Of a DNA stretch of 64,000 nucleotides, positions 54,836 through 63,928 are shown in pieces (positions within the stretch are counted from its first letter, which is position 1; each line of letters starts with the position of its first letter). This DNA comes from Fictibacillus fluitans (GTDB lineage: Bacteria > Bacillota > Bacilli > Bacillales > Fictibacillaceae), in contig NZ_JAUHTR010000002.1 in the NCBI RefSeq assembly GCF_030418125.1, positions 186,001 through 250,000 on the forward strand. The letters run 5' to 3'. The position numbers were made by a program, and so were the translations under genes. Below the pieces are notes generated by a model. That model was not told the origin of the DNA. It worked only from the letters and a program-made list of their open reading frames with translations, and did not search any database.

Positions 54836-57800
54836 TGGAAATCAAACAGCGTTACGAAACGTCTTCCGCTCAGCGGCGCTTATTCATTCAGCAGCAATTC
54901 AATCCAGAAAGTACGGCATATAATTTGCCTGCAGTGTTTAAGATGGAAGGTTTGCTCGATATAGAAAAATTAAATCAAGCTTTTCAAAAATTAATAGAGC
55001 GCCATGAATCCATGCGGACATTTTTTGAAATCGATCTTGATAATAGTGACATTTCACAAATTGTTGAGGATGAGGTGCCTTTCTCTTTAGAAATGATAAA
55101 GTCTGAAAGGAATCAGCTGAATACGTTACTGGAAGATTTGGTCAGGCCATTTCATTTGGAAAAAGGACCTTTGTTTCGTAGCAAGATCATTGATGTTGGG
55201 GATGACAGCTATTATCTCTTTTTTGACATTCATCATATCATCGCTGATGGAACATCCATTCAAAACATTATCCGGGAGGTTGTTCTGCTTTATGAAAATG
55301 CAGAGCTTCCACCTGTTGATGTGCAGTATATCGATTTTGTGATGTGGCAGAATGATTTGGCCGATGGTGAAGAATTCCGAAAGCAGGAAGCCTATTGGAT
55401 GGAGCAATTCAAAGATGAACTTCCTGTTTTAAACCTCCAGACGGATTATCAGCGTCCAGCTCAAAAAAGCGGCGTAGGCAAATATATTCGTTTTCACCTG
55501 GAGGAAGTTGTGGTTGAAAGCCTCAAAGATATGGCAAGGCAAGAAGATACCACATTATATATGGTGCTTTTCAGCCTGTATACGACATTGCTTTATCGCT
55601 ACACTGACCAAAATGACATGGTGATCGGTACACCGATTGCGGGACGCCGTGACGCCCAACTCGAAGCAGTTATCGGCATGTTCGTAAACACATTGGCAAT
55701 CAGGGTGAAGCCTAAGGGAGAAATGACATTTCGGCAGCTTCTGCGTGAAGTAAAAGATATTACACTGGCTGCTTATGAAAATCAAGATTTTCCCTTGGAT
55801 CAACTGGCGGAAAAGCTGGATATAAATCGTTCGTCTGACAGGCATCCTATGTTTGATACCATGTTCGTTTTGCAAAATATGGACATCGCGGATGCTCAAA
55901 TCAACGGACTGACCATTCAACCTCACGAACTTCCTTCATGTGGAGCAAAGTTTGATATTACGCTCGAGCTTACAGAGATTGAAAAGGGACTTAGCGGGAA
56001 GCTTGAATACAATACAGATCTTTTCAGTACCAAAACAGCTGAAAGGCTGGCCGGGCATTTTGCCTTTTTGGCTCATCAGGCAGCAGCAGAACCAGACACA
56101 AGATTACATGACTGTGAACTGCTGGGTGAGCAGGAAAAGGAAGATATATTAGCAGGATTTAATCAAGCACCAACAGAATTTCCAAAAGCCTCAATTGCCG
56201 AGCTCTTCGAAGAACAAGTGGAACGCCATCCACAGAAACCCGCTATTCGTTACCATGAGAAATTTTATACATATCGACAGCTTAATGAAAAAGCAAACCA
56301 ATTGGCTCACACCTTACAAGCCAAAGGAATTGGTCCGGGGAAAGCAGTTGGAATTATTGCTGAACGTTCACTGGAATTAATTGTCGGCATGCTTGGTGTA
56401 ACCAAAACAGGTGCTGCTTATGTTCCGGTTGAACCGGATTACCCTGCCCAAAGAATTCAGCATATGCTTGAAGACAGTGGCAGTAATTTGCTTCTCATGC
56501 ATGGAACACTTCAACAGGAATTACCTCCACATATTAAGGTACTGGATTTACTGGATAATAATCTGTATCACTCAGAAAAAAAGAATCCCGTAGTTGTTTG
56601 TGATCCGGACGAAACGGCAGTAATTATTTTTACGTCTGGAACGACAGGCCGTCCCAAAGGCATAATGATCAAACACCGCGGAGTTTCCCGCCTGGTGAAA
56701 CAAGCCCGCTATGTTGAATTAAATGAAGAAACACGAATGCTCCAAACCTGTTCGCTTGGATTTGATGTATTTACATTTGAAACATGGGCTCCCCTTTTAA
56801 ATGGGGGAGAGCTGTACCTTGTGGAAAAGGAGCTGTATTTGGATGCGGAGCGGCTAAAACCCTTCCTCGCCGCTCACAAGATTAATTTCATGGTTCCAAC
56901 GACGGCCTTGTTTAACCACTTGGTGAATCAGGATCCGGAAACCTTCTTCCCAACTGGAACCATTATTGTAGGCGGGGAAGCCATGTCGCTATCACATGTG
57001 CGTCTTCTGCAGCAATACAATCCTACTGTCACCCTTATGAATGGTTATGGACCGGCAGAATGCACCACGTACTCTACCGTATATAAAGTGGGAGTATCGG
57101 AGAAAGGGAGCATTCCGCTTGGCAAACCGATTACCAGCACAGTCTGTTATATTCTGGACTCATCCTTTCAGCCTGTTCCGGTGGGAGTAGCAGGAGAGTT
57201 ATTTGTCGGTGGTGATGGATTATCTGCTGGTTACTCTAATCGTCCAGAATTAACACAAGAAAAGTTTATAAAGGTGCCCGCAATCTCCCAGCACACACTC
57301 TATCGTTCGGGAGATTTGGTGAAATGGCAGGAAGATGGAAATATCGTTTATCTTGGACGCCGTGATGATCAAGTGAAAATCAGGGGATATCGAATAGAAC
57401 TTGATGAGATTAAACAGCAGATCTCCAACATGGATGAGATATTGGAGACATTTATTCTACCCATAAAGACTGTGGGCAAGGATACAAGATTATGCGCTTA
57501 CTATACAGCTAAAAGACTTATTGCTGAAGAGGAAGTAAGATCTCACCTTAAAAAGCATCTTCCGGATTTCATGATGCCAGAACTATATGTGCAGTTAGAC
57601 CAAATGCCGCTTTCACCGAACAACAAAGTCAATAGAAAAGAGCTTCCCGTTCCAAATCAAGCCGTTCCCTCCCTGCATCAAGGGGTGGTCAGCTGGAAAA
57701 ATGACATAGAACGTCTGGTAGCAGAGGTTTGGCAGGAAGTGCTCAGTGTAGAGGCTGTAAAGCCAGCAGATAACTTTTTTGTCTTAGGAGGACATTCCTT

Positions 57801-59289
57801 AAAGGCAACCCTGACCGTTGCCAAGCTGAGAAAAGCACTTGACCTGGAACTGGGATTGAATGACTTGTTTGCTAATCCCACGGTGGAAGCCCTTGCCGTT
57901 TGTTTAATGAAAAAGAAAAAAGTAAGTCTGCCTGATGTAAAGGTGGCAGAAAAAAAAGCGCTCTACCCGGCCACCTCCCAGCAGACGAGAATGTATGTGC
58001 TGGAGAAATCAAAACGGGTACCGGATACCAGCCACAATATCACAGATCTTCACTGGATAGACGGCCCCTTGAATATCGAACATTTGAACCGGGTTTTACA
58101 ACAATTGATCGATCGGCATGATTCTCTAAGAATATCCTACTGTACCTCGGCCGAAGGAGTAATGTTTAAAGTTCACGATACCCTTGATTACCGTATTGAG
58201 GTCGTGGAATGTACAGAGGAACAGGTACCAGAACAGATTCAGAAGTTTATCAGACCCTACAGCATGACAGGCAGCCCGTTATTCCGAATTGGATTGATTC
58301 GTGTGGCGCCAGAGAAACATCTGTTGATTTTTGATATTCACCACAGTATATCGGATGGCTACTCACTTGGTTTATTAGCCTATGAATTTATGACATTATT
58401 CCAAGGCGGGCAATTGCATGAGTTGAAATACCAATATAAAGATTATGTTATGTGGCAGCGGGTGTTAAATACTACTGATTATATGGCCAAGCAAGAGCAA
58501 TTCTGGCTAAATTCCTTTAAGGGAAGACTGCCCATTTTGAATTTACCATTGGATTACACCAGGCCAGCGGAGAAAACGTTTGTAGGGGATTCCACCAGTT
58601 TTATGATTTCTGAGGAGCTGACGTTAAAGCTTAAGGAATTGGCCATTTCGGAGAACACAACACTTTATATGGTTTTGCTGACGGCTTACTACATGCTCCT
58701 TCACAAATATTCAGGGGCAGAGGACATTGTGATTGGGGCTCCGGTTGCAGGACGGAACCAGGCGGAGTTTCAAGATCTTTTTGGACTTTTTGTTAATACG
58801 CTTCCTTTCCGGAATTATCCAATGGCCAATAAAATCGTACATCAATTCTTGAAAGATGTTAGCGAAAGCACCATTCAAGCATTTGAACATCAGGATTACC
58901 AGTTGGAACAGCTGCTGGCAAAATTGAAAATTAAGCCATCTGCGAACCGGAACCCACTCTTCGATACGATATTTGTTCTTCAAAATATGGACATTCCTCC
59001 CTTTGAAGTAGAGGGTTTGCATTTTAATCCGTATTCGAACACTCGAAGCACAAGTATCCTGGATATCATTTTAATTGCCAAAGAGGATAATGGGAGGTTG
59101 TACTTTACCTTTGAGTATTGCACCAACCTGTTTAAAAAGGAAACGGTGAGTCAAATGCAGGTACACTTTGAGCGGATGTTAGAAATAATGGCAGGCAGCG
59201 AGATGAATATGACGATTGGTGAACTGGAGCTTGATCCACAAGAGAAGGCTGTGCCGACTATAAATACAACTGAAACATTTACATTTTAA
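54835..59289 (+). CDS. NRPS C-A-T-C
   Basis: This 1484-residue synthetase has a condensation domain (HHIIADG near 132), an adenylation domain (FTSGTTGRPKG near 598; NGYGPAE; pocket D-V-F-V-I-G-G-T-Y, not assigned), a carrier (GGHSLKA near 985) and a second, complete condensation domain at the C-terminus (HHSISDG near 1168). Ending on a C domain means its partner A-T must be on another protein, most simply the gene 28 bases downstream. AAGGAG precedes the start. The A10 loop reads NNKVNRKEL instead of NGKVDR, keeping the catalytic Lys. There is no epimerase or thioesterase. Confidence 0.9.
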   Translation: MEIKQRYETSSAQRRLFIQQQFNPESTAYNLPAVFKMEGLLDIEKLNQAFQKLIERHESMRTFFEIDLDNSDISQIVEDEVPFSLEMIKSERNQLNTLLEDLVRPFHLEKGPLFRSKIIDVGDDSYYLFFDIHHIIADGTSIQNIIREVVLLYENAELPPVDVQYIDFVMWQNDLADGEEFRKQEAYWMEQFKDELPVLNLQTDYQRPAQKSGVGKYIRFHLEEVVVESLKDMARQEDTTLYMVLFSLYTTLLYRYTDQNDMVIGTPIAGRRDAQLEAVIGMFVNTLAIRVKPKGEMTFRQLLREVKDITLAAYENQDFPLDQLAEKLDINRSSDRHPMFDTMFVLQNMDIADAQINGLTIQPHELPSCGAKFDITLELTEIEKGLSGKLEYNTDLFSTKTAERLAGHFAFLAHQAAAEPDTRLHDCELLGEQEKEDILAGFNQAPTEFPKASIAELFEEQVERHPQKPAIRYHEKFYTYRQLNEKANQLAHTLQAKGIGPGKAVGIIAERSLELIVGMLGVTKTGAAYVPVEPDYPAQRIQHMLEDSGSNLLLMHGTLQQELPPHIKVLDLLDNNLYHSEKKNPVVVCDPDETAVIIFTSGTTGRPKGIMIKHRGVSRLVKQARYVELNEETRMLQTCSLGFDVFTFETWAPLLNGGELYLVEKELYLDAERLKPFLAAHKINFMVPTTALFNHLVNQDPETFFPTGTIIVGGEAMSLSHVRLLQQYNPTVTLMNGYGPAECTTYSTVYKVGVSEKGSIPLGKPITSTVCYILDSSFQPVPVGVAGELFVGGDGLSAGYSNRPELTQEKFIKVPAISQHTLYRSGDLVKWQEDGNIVYLGRRDDQVKIRGYRIELDEIKQQISNMDEILETFILPIKTVGKDTRLCAYYTAKRLIAEEEVRSHLKKHLPDFMMPELYVQLDQMPLSPNNKVNRKELPVPNQAVPSLHQGVVSWKNDIERLVAEVWQEVLSVEAVKPADNFFVLGGHSLKATLTVAKLRKALDLELGLNDLFANPTVEALAVCLMKKKKVSLPDVKVAEKKALYPATSQQTRMYVLEKSKRVPDTSHNITDLHWIDGPLNIEHLNRVLQQLIDRHDSLRISYCTSAEGVMFKVHDTLDYRIEVVECTEEQVPEQIQKFIRPYSMTGSPLFRIGLIRVAPEKHLLIFDIHHSISDGYSLGLLAYEFMTLFQGGQLHELKYQYKDYVMWQRVLNTTDYMAKQEQFWLNSFKGRLPILNLPLDYTRPAEKTFVGDSTSFMISEELTLKLKELAISENTTLYMVLLTAYYMLLHKYSGAEDIVIGAPVAGRNQAEFQDLFGLFVNTLPFRNYPMANKIVHQFLKDVSESTIQAFEHQDYQLEQLLAKLKIKPSANRNPLFDTIFVLQNMDIPPFEVEGLHFNPYSNTRSTSILDIILIAKEDNGRLYFTFEYCTNLFKKETVSQMQVHFERMLEIMAGSEMNMTIGELELDPQEKAVPTINTTETFTF

Positions 59290-59317
59290 TCAACAGGGAT
59301 AGAGGGAGAGGGTAAGG

Positions 59318-61822
59318 ATGTCTGTATTAACTGAAAAATCTATTAAAAAAAGGAATTTCTGGATACAGCAACTCTCGGGAGATTGGCCTGATCAAGTTCT
59401 CCTGCCGAAAGCCGGTCATTCAATAAATACGCATTTAGATGAAATGTTGACAGTAGAGTCAATCCTCGACCAAAGTACGTATGAACACTTATCACGGTAC
59501 TGTAAAGAATCGGATTTTTTATGGTATTGCTACCTGTTGTCTGTGTTCCATGTTTGTCTCTATAAATACTCAGGACAACAGCAACTGATCGTGGCTTCCC
59601 CGCAAAAAGACGAAAAGCAAGTTGAGGACCAGCTTCTTCCGGTTCGTGCGGAAGTCAATCCAGCAACTATTTTCAAAGATTGGGTCATGGCTGTCAAAGA
59701 AAAAATGGAAGTTATTTATGCCTTCCAGGATTTTTCTTTGAACCCCTTGGCGTCAGAACTTGAATTAGAGAATGAACTGCATGATACAAACCGGATTGTT
59801 GTCTCGATGGATGGGCTGCATGCCCCGCTCCCGCAAACCAGCCGGACAAAGGGCATTCACCTTCGATTCAGAAGGACCAAGGAACAACTTCATATACAGT
59901 TTGATTATGCGGCAGGTAAGTATAATCAAGAGACCATGAACCGCCTGAAGGAGCATTTTCAGCACGTACTGATAGCAACAGTTAACAATCCTGCAATGGC
60001 GATTAGAGATGTATCCATTTGTTCCCCTGAAGAAGAACAGCGAATTCGGCATCAGTTTAATTCATTCGAGGATAGGCCTGTGGAGAGGCTGACCATACCA
60101 GAGCTGTTCCATGCTCAGGCACTGGCTGATCCTCATAAAACGGCTTTGCTTCATAACGGAATGGAGATGACATATAGAGAGCTTGATCTGTTGTCTGATC
60201 AGTTCGCGTCAGAAATCATGAAGCAGGGCAGCATTCAATCTGGAGACTTTGTAGCGGTATGTATGAATCGGGGAATCCATTATATTCTCTCTATTCTAGC
60301 AGTACTAAAAACAGGAGCTGCATATGTGCCTGTAGATCCGGACTATCCGGAAGAAAGAATGATGTTCATCTTAAAAGATAGCGGATCGAAATTAATGCTG
60401 GTTGATCAAAACACTCACATACCCTTGCATCTGGAAGTGCCTGTAATACAGGTTCGGGATTCACAAAAATGGAAAGGCGAACCATTTACCTATAACCAGC
60501 AAGCCGCCACTTCAGATCCGTTGGCTTATCTCTTATATACGTCAGGCACTACAGGTAAGCCCAAAGGAACGCTGATCGGTCATCAAAACATTATAAATCT
60601 GGTAAACAGTACGGGAGAAATATTTCCGTTTAATAGGCGCACATCAATGATGCAGGCGTCCTCCATTGTCTTTGACATTTCTACCATTGAAATATGGGGC
60701 ACTTTGCTTAAGGGTGGCAGCCTCATTATTGTCGATAAAGAGATATTGCTTAAACCTGATGAGCTGGAACGGACCATTAAAAAGAACGGTATTAAATCTG
60801 CGGCTCTGCCAACCGCTGTCTTTCATCACCTGGCATCCTGTCAGGTGAAAGTATTTTCGGGAGTGGAACGGCTCTTGACGGGAGGAGAAACGATTTCGCC
60901 GTTTTTAGCCAGACGCACACTGGACAAGCATCCAGGTCTTCAGCTCATTAATGGATATGGACCTACAGAAGGAACGGTAATGACCACTGCTTATATGATT
61001 CAGCCGGAGGATACGGGGGGGATACCCATAGGAAAGCCTGGCTCTGGAATTCACATAATTATTGCAGGTCCAGACGGACAGCTTCAGCCGGTTGGTATAC
61101 CAGGAGAGATGTATATAGGGGGAGGAGGTGTATCCAGAGGATATCTAAACCGCCCGGAATTAACGGAGAAATTCTTTATTGAAAACGCTTTTGACACCGG
61201 TCAGACCTTTTACAAAACAGGTGATCTGGCCAGCTGGAGAGAGGATGGCAATATTGAGTTCTTAGGCCGCCAGGATCGTCAGATTAAGCTGAGGGGATAC
61301 CGGATTGAGTTAGGTGAGATTGAAAACCGTTTGCTTGAGCACTCTGCTGTCAGGGAGTCAGTGGTTATTCCCGTAGACAAAAATGGCAGTGTGACCCTGT
61401 GTGCTTATTATGTGCTTAAAACATCCGATGTGGAAAAACAGTCCTTAATTGAACACATGAAGGATGAGCTCCCTGACTATATGGTACCTAATCTGTTTAT
61501 TCCCGTGAAAGAAATTCCTGTGACCATCGGAGGAAAAGTAGATCTTTTAAAACTCCCATCTCCAGAGGATATTCAGTTCAGCGATACTGAAGAGAGACTG
61601 CTAAGTAAAGAGGAGGAAGAAGTTTCAAAAATATGGGCGGGTGTGCTCGGAATTCAAAATATGGGGATACACCAAAACTTTTTTGAGCTGGGCGGCCATT
61701 CACTTACACTGGTCATTCTTGCAGAGGAACTTCAGAAACGAGGCTATTCGCTCAACACAATGGACCTTTACAAGTATCCGACCATCTCCAGTTTTCTTGA
61801 ATTCCAAAAAACGATGAACTAA
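59318..61822 (+). CDS. NRPS (C-terminal half of C)-A-T
   Basis: This 834-residue synthetase begins with about 225 residues matching only the C-terminal lobe of a condensation domain; HHxxxDG is absent, so this part cannot condense. Then come a full adenylation domain (YTSGTTGKPKG near 407; NGYGPTE; A10 motif GGKVD; pocket D-I-I-A-L-G-G-V-M, not assigned) and a carrier (GGHSL near 792). The complete C domain ending the previous protein can supply the missing condensation activity, giving a module split across two chains. GAGGGAGAGGG precedes the ATG. No release domain. Confidence 0.88.
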   Translation: MSVLTEKSIKKRNFWIQQLSGDWPDQVLLPKAGHSINTHLDEMLTVESILDQSTYEHLSRYCKESDFLWYCYLLSVFHVCLYKYSGQQQLIVASPQKDEKQVEDQLLPVRAEVNPATIFKDWVMAVKEKMEVIYAFQDFSLNPLASELELENELHDTNRIVVSMDGLHAPLPQTSRTKGIHLRFRRTKEQLHIQFDYAAGKYNQETMNRLKEHFQHVLIATVNNPAMAIRDVSICSPEEEQRIRHQFNSFEDRPVERLTIPELFHAQALADPHKTALLHNGMEMTYRELDLLSDQFASEIMKQGSIQSGDFVAVCMNRGIHYILSILAVLKTGAAYVPVDPDYPEERMMFILKDSGSKLMLVDQNTHIPLHLEVPVIQVRDSQKWKGEPFTYNQQAATSDPLAYLLYTSGTTGKPKGTLIGHQNIINLVNSTGEIFPFNRRTSMMQASSIVFDISTIEIWGTLLKGGSLIIVDKEILLKPDELERTIKKNGIKSAALPTAVFHHLASCQVKVFSGVERLLTGGETISPFLARRTLDKHPGLQLINGYGPTEGTVMTTAYMIQPEDTGGIPIGKPGSGIHIIIAGPDGQLQPVGIPGEMYIGGGGVSRGYLNRPELTEKFFIENAFDTGQTFYKTGDLASWREDGNIEFLGRQDRQIKLRGYRIELGEIENRLLEHSAVRESVVIPVDKNGSVTLCAYYVLKTSDVEKQSLIEHMKDELPDYMVPNLFIPVKEIPVTIGGKVDLLKLPSPEDIQFSDTEERLLSKEEEEVSKIWAGVLGIQNMGIHQNFFELGGHSLTLVILAEELQKRGYSLNTMDLYKYPTISSFLEFQKTMN

Positions 61823-61843
61823 AACATAAGGTGGCCAAAAATT

Positions 61844-62353
61844 ATGCTTCTGGCTAAGTTGCTGATCTATTTTCTGATTTGGAGTTTGTATTCATATCTT
61901 ATTCACCGTATCGCGCATATTCCCAGTAAAAAAAATCCCTTATTAAAAATACATTTAGTCCACCACCGAGTGGAATATGATAGCTCATTCCTCCCCTCTT
62001 GGCCAAACTTTTTCTTCTGGTTTGGCTCTTGGCGGGCATCCATTGATGTTTGGGTCACTTTGACTCTGCCTCTTGTGGTTATTGCGATTTTAGACCCGGT
62101 TCCCGGACTTATACTACTGGGTTTTCATTATTTTTATGAAGTGTTTTTTGCCAGTAATGTGATTGACCATAATCCTCATATCAAAGGAAGAGTTACGAAA
62201 TTACTTGCTATTGGCCAATATCATGTGAAGCATCATGAAGTGTATCGAAGTAATTATGGGTTCTTCATTACTTTATGGGACCACTTATTTGGAACAGTGT
62301 ATAACGATAGTGCTAATCAACAGAAAGTCAGAAACAAATCAGCGGTTAAATAA
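61844..62353 (+). CDS. Fatty acid hydroxylase/sterol desaturase-superfamily membrane protein
   Basis: This 169-residue membrane protein has the His-box pattern of the membrane di-iron hydroxylase superfamily: HRIAH (about residues 21-25), HLVHH (about 37-41), DHNPH and YHVKHHEVYRSNYGF near the C-terminus, between two or three hydrophobic helices. Such enzymes use iron and O2 to hydroxylate lipids or carotenoids. In this cluster it may hydroxylate the acyl cap, a building block or the peptide. It is shorter than many relatives but keeps the expected boxes. It starts at ATG 22 bases after the NRPS stop, with AAGGTGG upstream. Confidence 0.8.
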   Translation: MLLAKLLIYFLIWSLYSYLIHRIAHIPSKKNPLLKIHLVHHRVEYDSSFLPSWPNFFFWFGSWRASIDVWVTLTLPLVVIAILDPVPGLILLGFHYFYEVFFASNVIDHNPHIKGRVTKLLAIGQYHVKHHEVYRSNYGFFITLWDHLFGTVYNDSANQQKVRNKSAVK

Positions 62354-62379
62354 TGAAGAAGGTACAAGTGGGGTGTCCT

Positions 62380-63867
62380 ATGAAGGAAAATAAAGGCTCA
62401 GAACAATTAACGGGAAGGATTCTAGCATCACCCAGCTCACTACTGCATGAAGAAATATTAAAGCCTCAATTTGATTATGAGCTGGAGCACCTTTTGCCCT
62501 TTTATATCCAAATTGAAGTGGCAATGACCCAGGAATATAAACGCATGGGATTGCTGGATGAGGAGGTCAGCGAAGAAATAATCGGCTTGCTAAATGTAAT
62601 CACACCGGCTGAAATTAAAGCTGATCCAAAGAGCAATATGTCAGACATATGCTTTGCCATAGAACAATATATCGAAAATCACCTTCAGCAGCCTGCTGTA
62701 AAATGGCATGTCGACAGAAGCCGAAATGATGTCCAGGCGACAGCTCAATTAATGTTTGCCCGAAGGTGTCTTGCTGAAATGATAGCTGAATTTGCATTAC
62801 TCGTGGAAGACACCATACAGCTTTGTGAAGAAAACGTGTCGGTTCCAATGCCGGGATATACTCATTATCAATCCGCTCAAATTATAACAATAGGATTTTA
62901 CTTTACGGCAGTGACTGAAACTCTGCAAAAAACGCTGGGCCGTTTGCTTCGATTGTACGAAGAGATCAATGAGTGTCCTCTTGGAGCCGGGGCGATGGCC
63001 GGTATGGAATTGGAGTGGGACAGAGAAGCACTGGCAGAAACGCTGGGATTTAGTCGTCCATGTCCGCATGCACTTGTAAGTGTTGCTTCAAAGGATTGGA
63101 TGGTGAAAATTGCATCAGAATGTTCAAATGCAGCAGTGTCAATCAGCAGGTTTGTAACCGATTTAATTACGTGGGGAAGCAGTGAATACCAATTTTTCAC
63201 ACTGCCTGATGAAATGTCCGGTATCTCATCGGCGATGCCTCAGAAGAAGAATTTCCCTGTACTGGAGCGGATCCGCGGACGGACTGCTCATCTTACTTCC
63301 TATTATTTCGATATTGTAAATTCGCAGCGAAATACCCCTTTTACCAACCTCGTAGAAACAGCTAAAGAGGGAGGGGCTCACTTTTATCATTTGGCAGTGT
63401 CCATGAAAAGCGTCTTAAAACTCTTCTCTGCGGTAATGAAGGGAATTCAGTTTAAAGAAGACCGGCTGTATGAACTGTGTACAAAAGACTTTTACGGGGG
63501 TTTTTCTGTAGCCAACATGCTTACGCTGAGGGCCTCCATTCCTTATCGCCAAGCTCAGGTAATCGCGGGTAAATATATTGTAAGTATGCTGCAGCAAAAC
63601 CGAAAACCCACTGAAATCGATGTAGATTGCTTTAATAAACAATGCGAAGCTGCAGGGTTTGTTTCTCCTCTTTCAGAAGAACACCTCCTGGAGGCATTTG
63701 AAGTTCAGCAAAGCCTTTTAAAGAAACAGACCCTGGGATCTACTAATCCAATGGAAGTAGAGCGTCTCCTTCATAAACAAAAGCAATATTACTTAGAGCA
63801 GCAACGTCTGATATTAAACCTAATGGAAGTAAATAATGGTACTCAGAATGTGCTTCGAACGTTTTAA
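62380..63867 (+). CDS. Argininosuccinate lyase-like enzyme (aspartase/fumarase superfamily)
   Basis: This protein of about 495 residues is all-helical and related to ArgH. Superfamily landmarks are WHVDRSRNDVQ, PGYTHYQSAQ (catalytic-region His) and the mobile signature loop SGISSAMPQKKNF with its Ser. Differences from housekeeping ArgH (RSRNDVQ for RSRNDQ, THYQSAQ for THLQ-type, a shifted GSS loop) suggest a changed substrate. It would release fumarate from an N-substituted aspartate. ATG 62380 has GTGGGG upstream; ATG 62353, overlapping the previous stop, is an alternative. It lies beside a cysteine-synthase-like gene, suggesting a two-step route to an amino acid such as 2,3-diaminopropionate. 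That is a hypothesis. Confidence 0.78.
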   Translation: MKENKGSEQLTGRILASPSSLLHEEILKPQFDYELEHLLPFYIQIEVAMTQEYKRMGLLDEEVSEEIIGLLNVITPAEIKADPKSNMSDICFAIEQYIENHLQQPAVKWHVDRSRNDVQATAQLMFARRCLAEMIAEFALLVEDTIQLCEENVSVPMPGYTHYQSAQIITIGFYFTAVTETLQKTLGRLLRLYEEINECPLGAGAMAGMELEWDREALAETLGFSRPCPHALVSVASKDWMVKIASECSNAAVSISRFVTDLITWGSSEYQFFTLPDEMSGISSAMPQKKNFPVLERIRGRTAHLTSYYFDIVNSQRNTPFTNLVETAKEGGAHFYHLAVSMKSVLKLFSAVMKGIQFKEDRLYELCTKDFYGGFSVANMLTLRASIPYRQAQVIAGKYIVSMLQQNRKPTEIDVDCFNKQCEAAGFVSPLSEEHLLEAFEVQQSLLKKQTLGSTNPMEVERLLHKQKQYYLEQQRLILNLMEVNNGTQNVLRTF

Positions 63868-63928
63868 GCCTTAATTTAGTTGAGGGCGAAACAAGGGCCC
63901 ATTAAACATAGCTGAGGGGGAAAAGGGC

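Noticed and set aside
62380-63867. Housekeeping argininosuccinate lyase (argH)
   Set aside because: Active-site motifs deviate, there is no argG neighbour, and it sits in an NRPS operon beside a cysteine-synthase-like gene.
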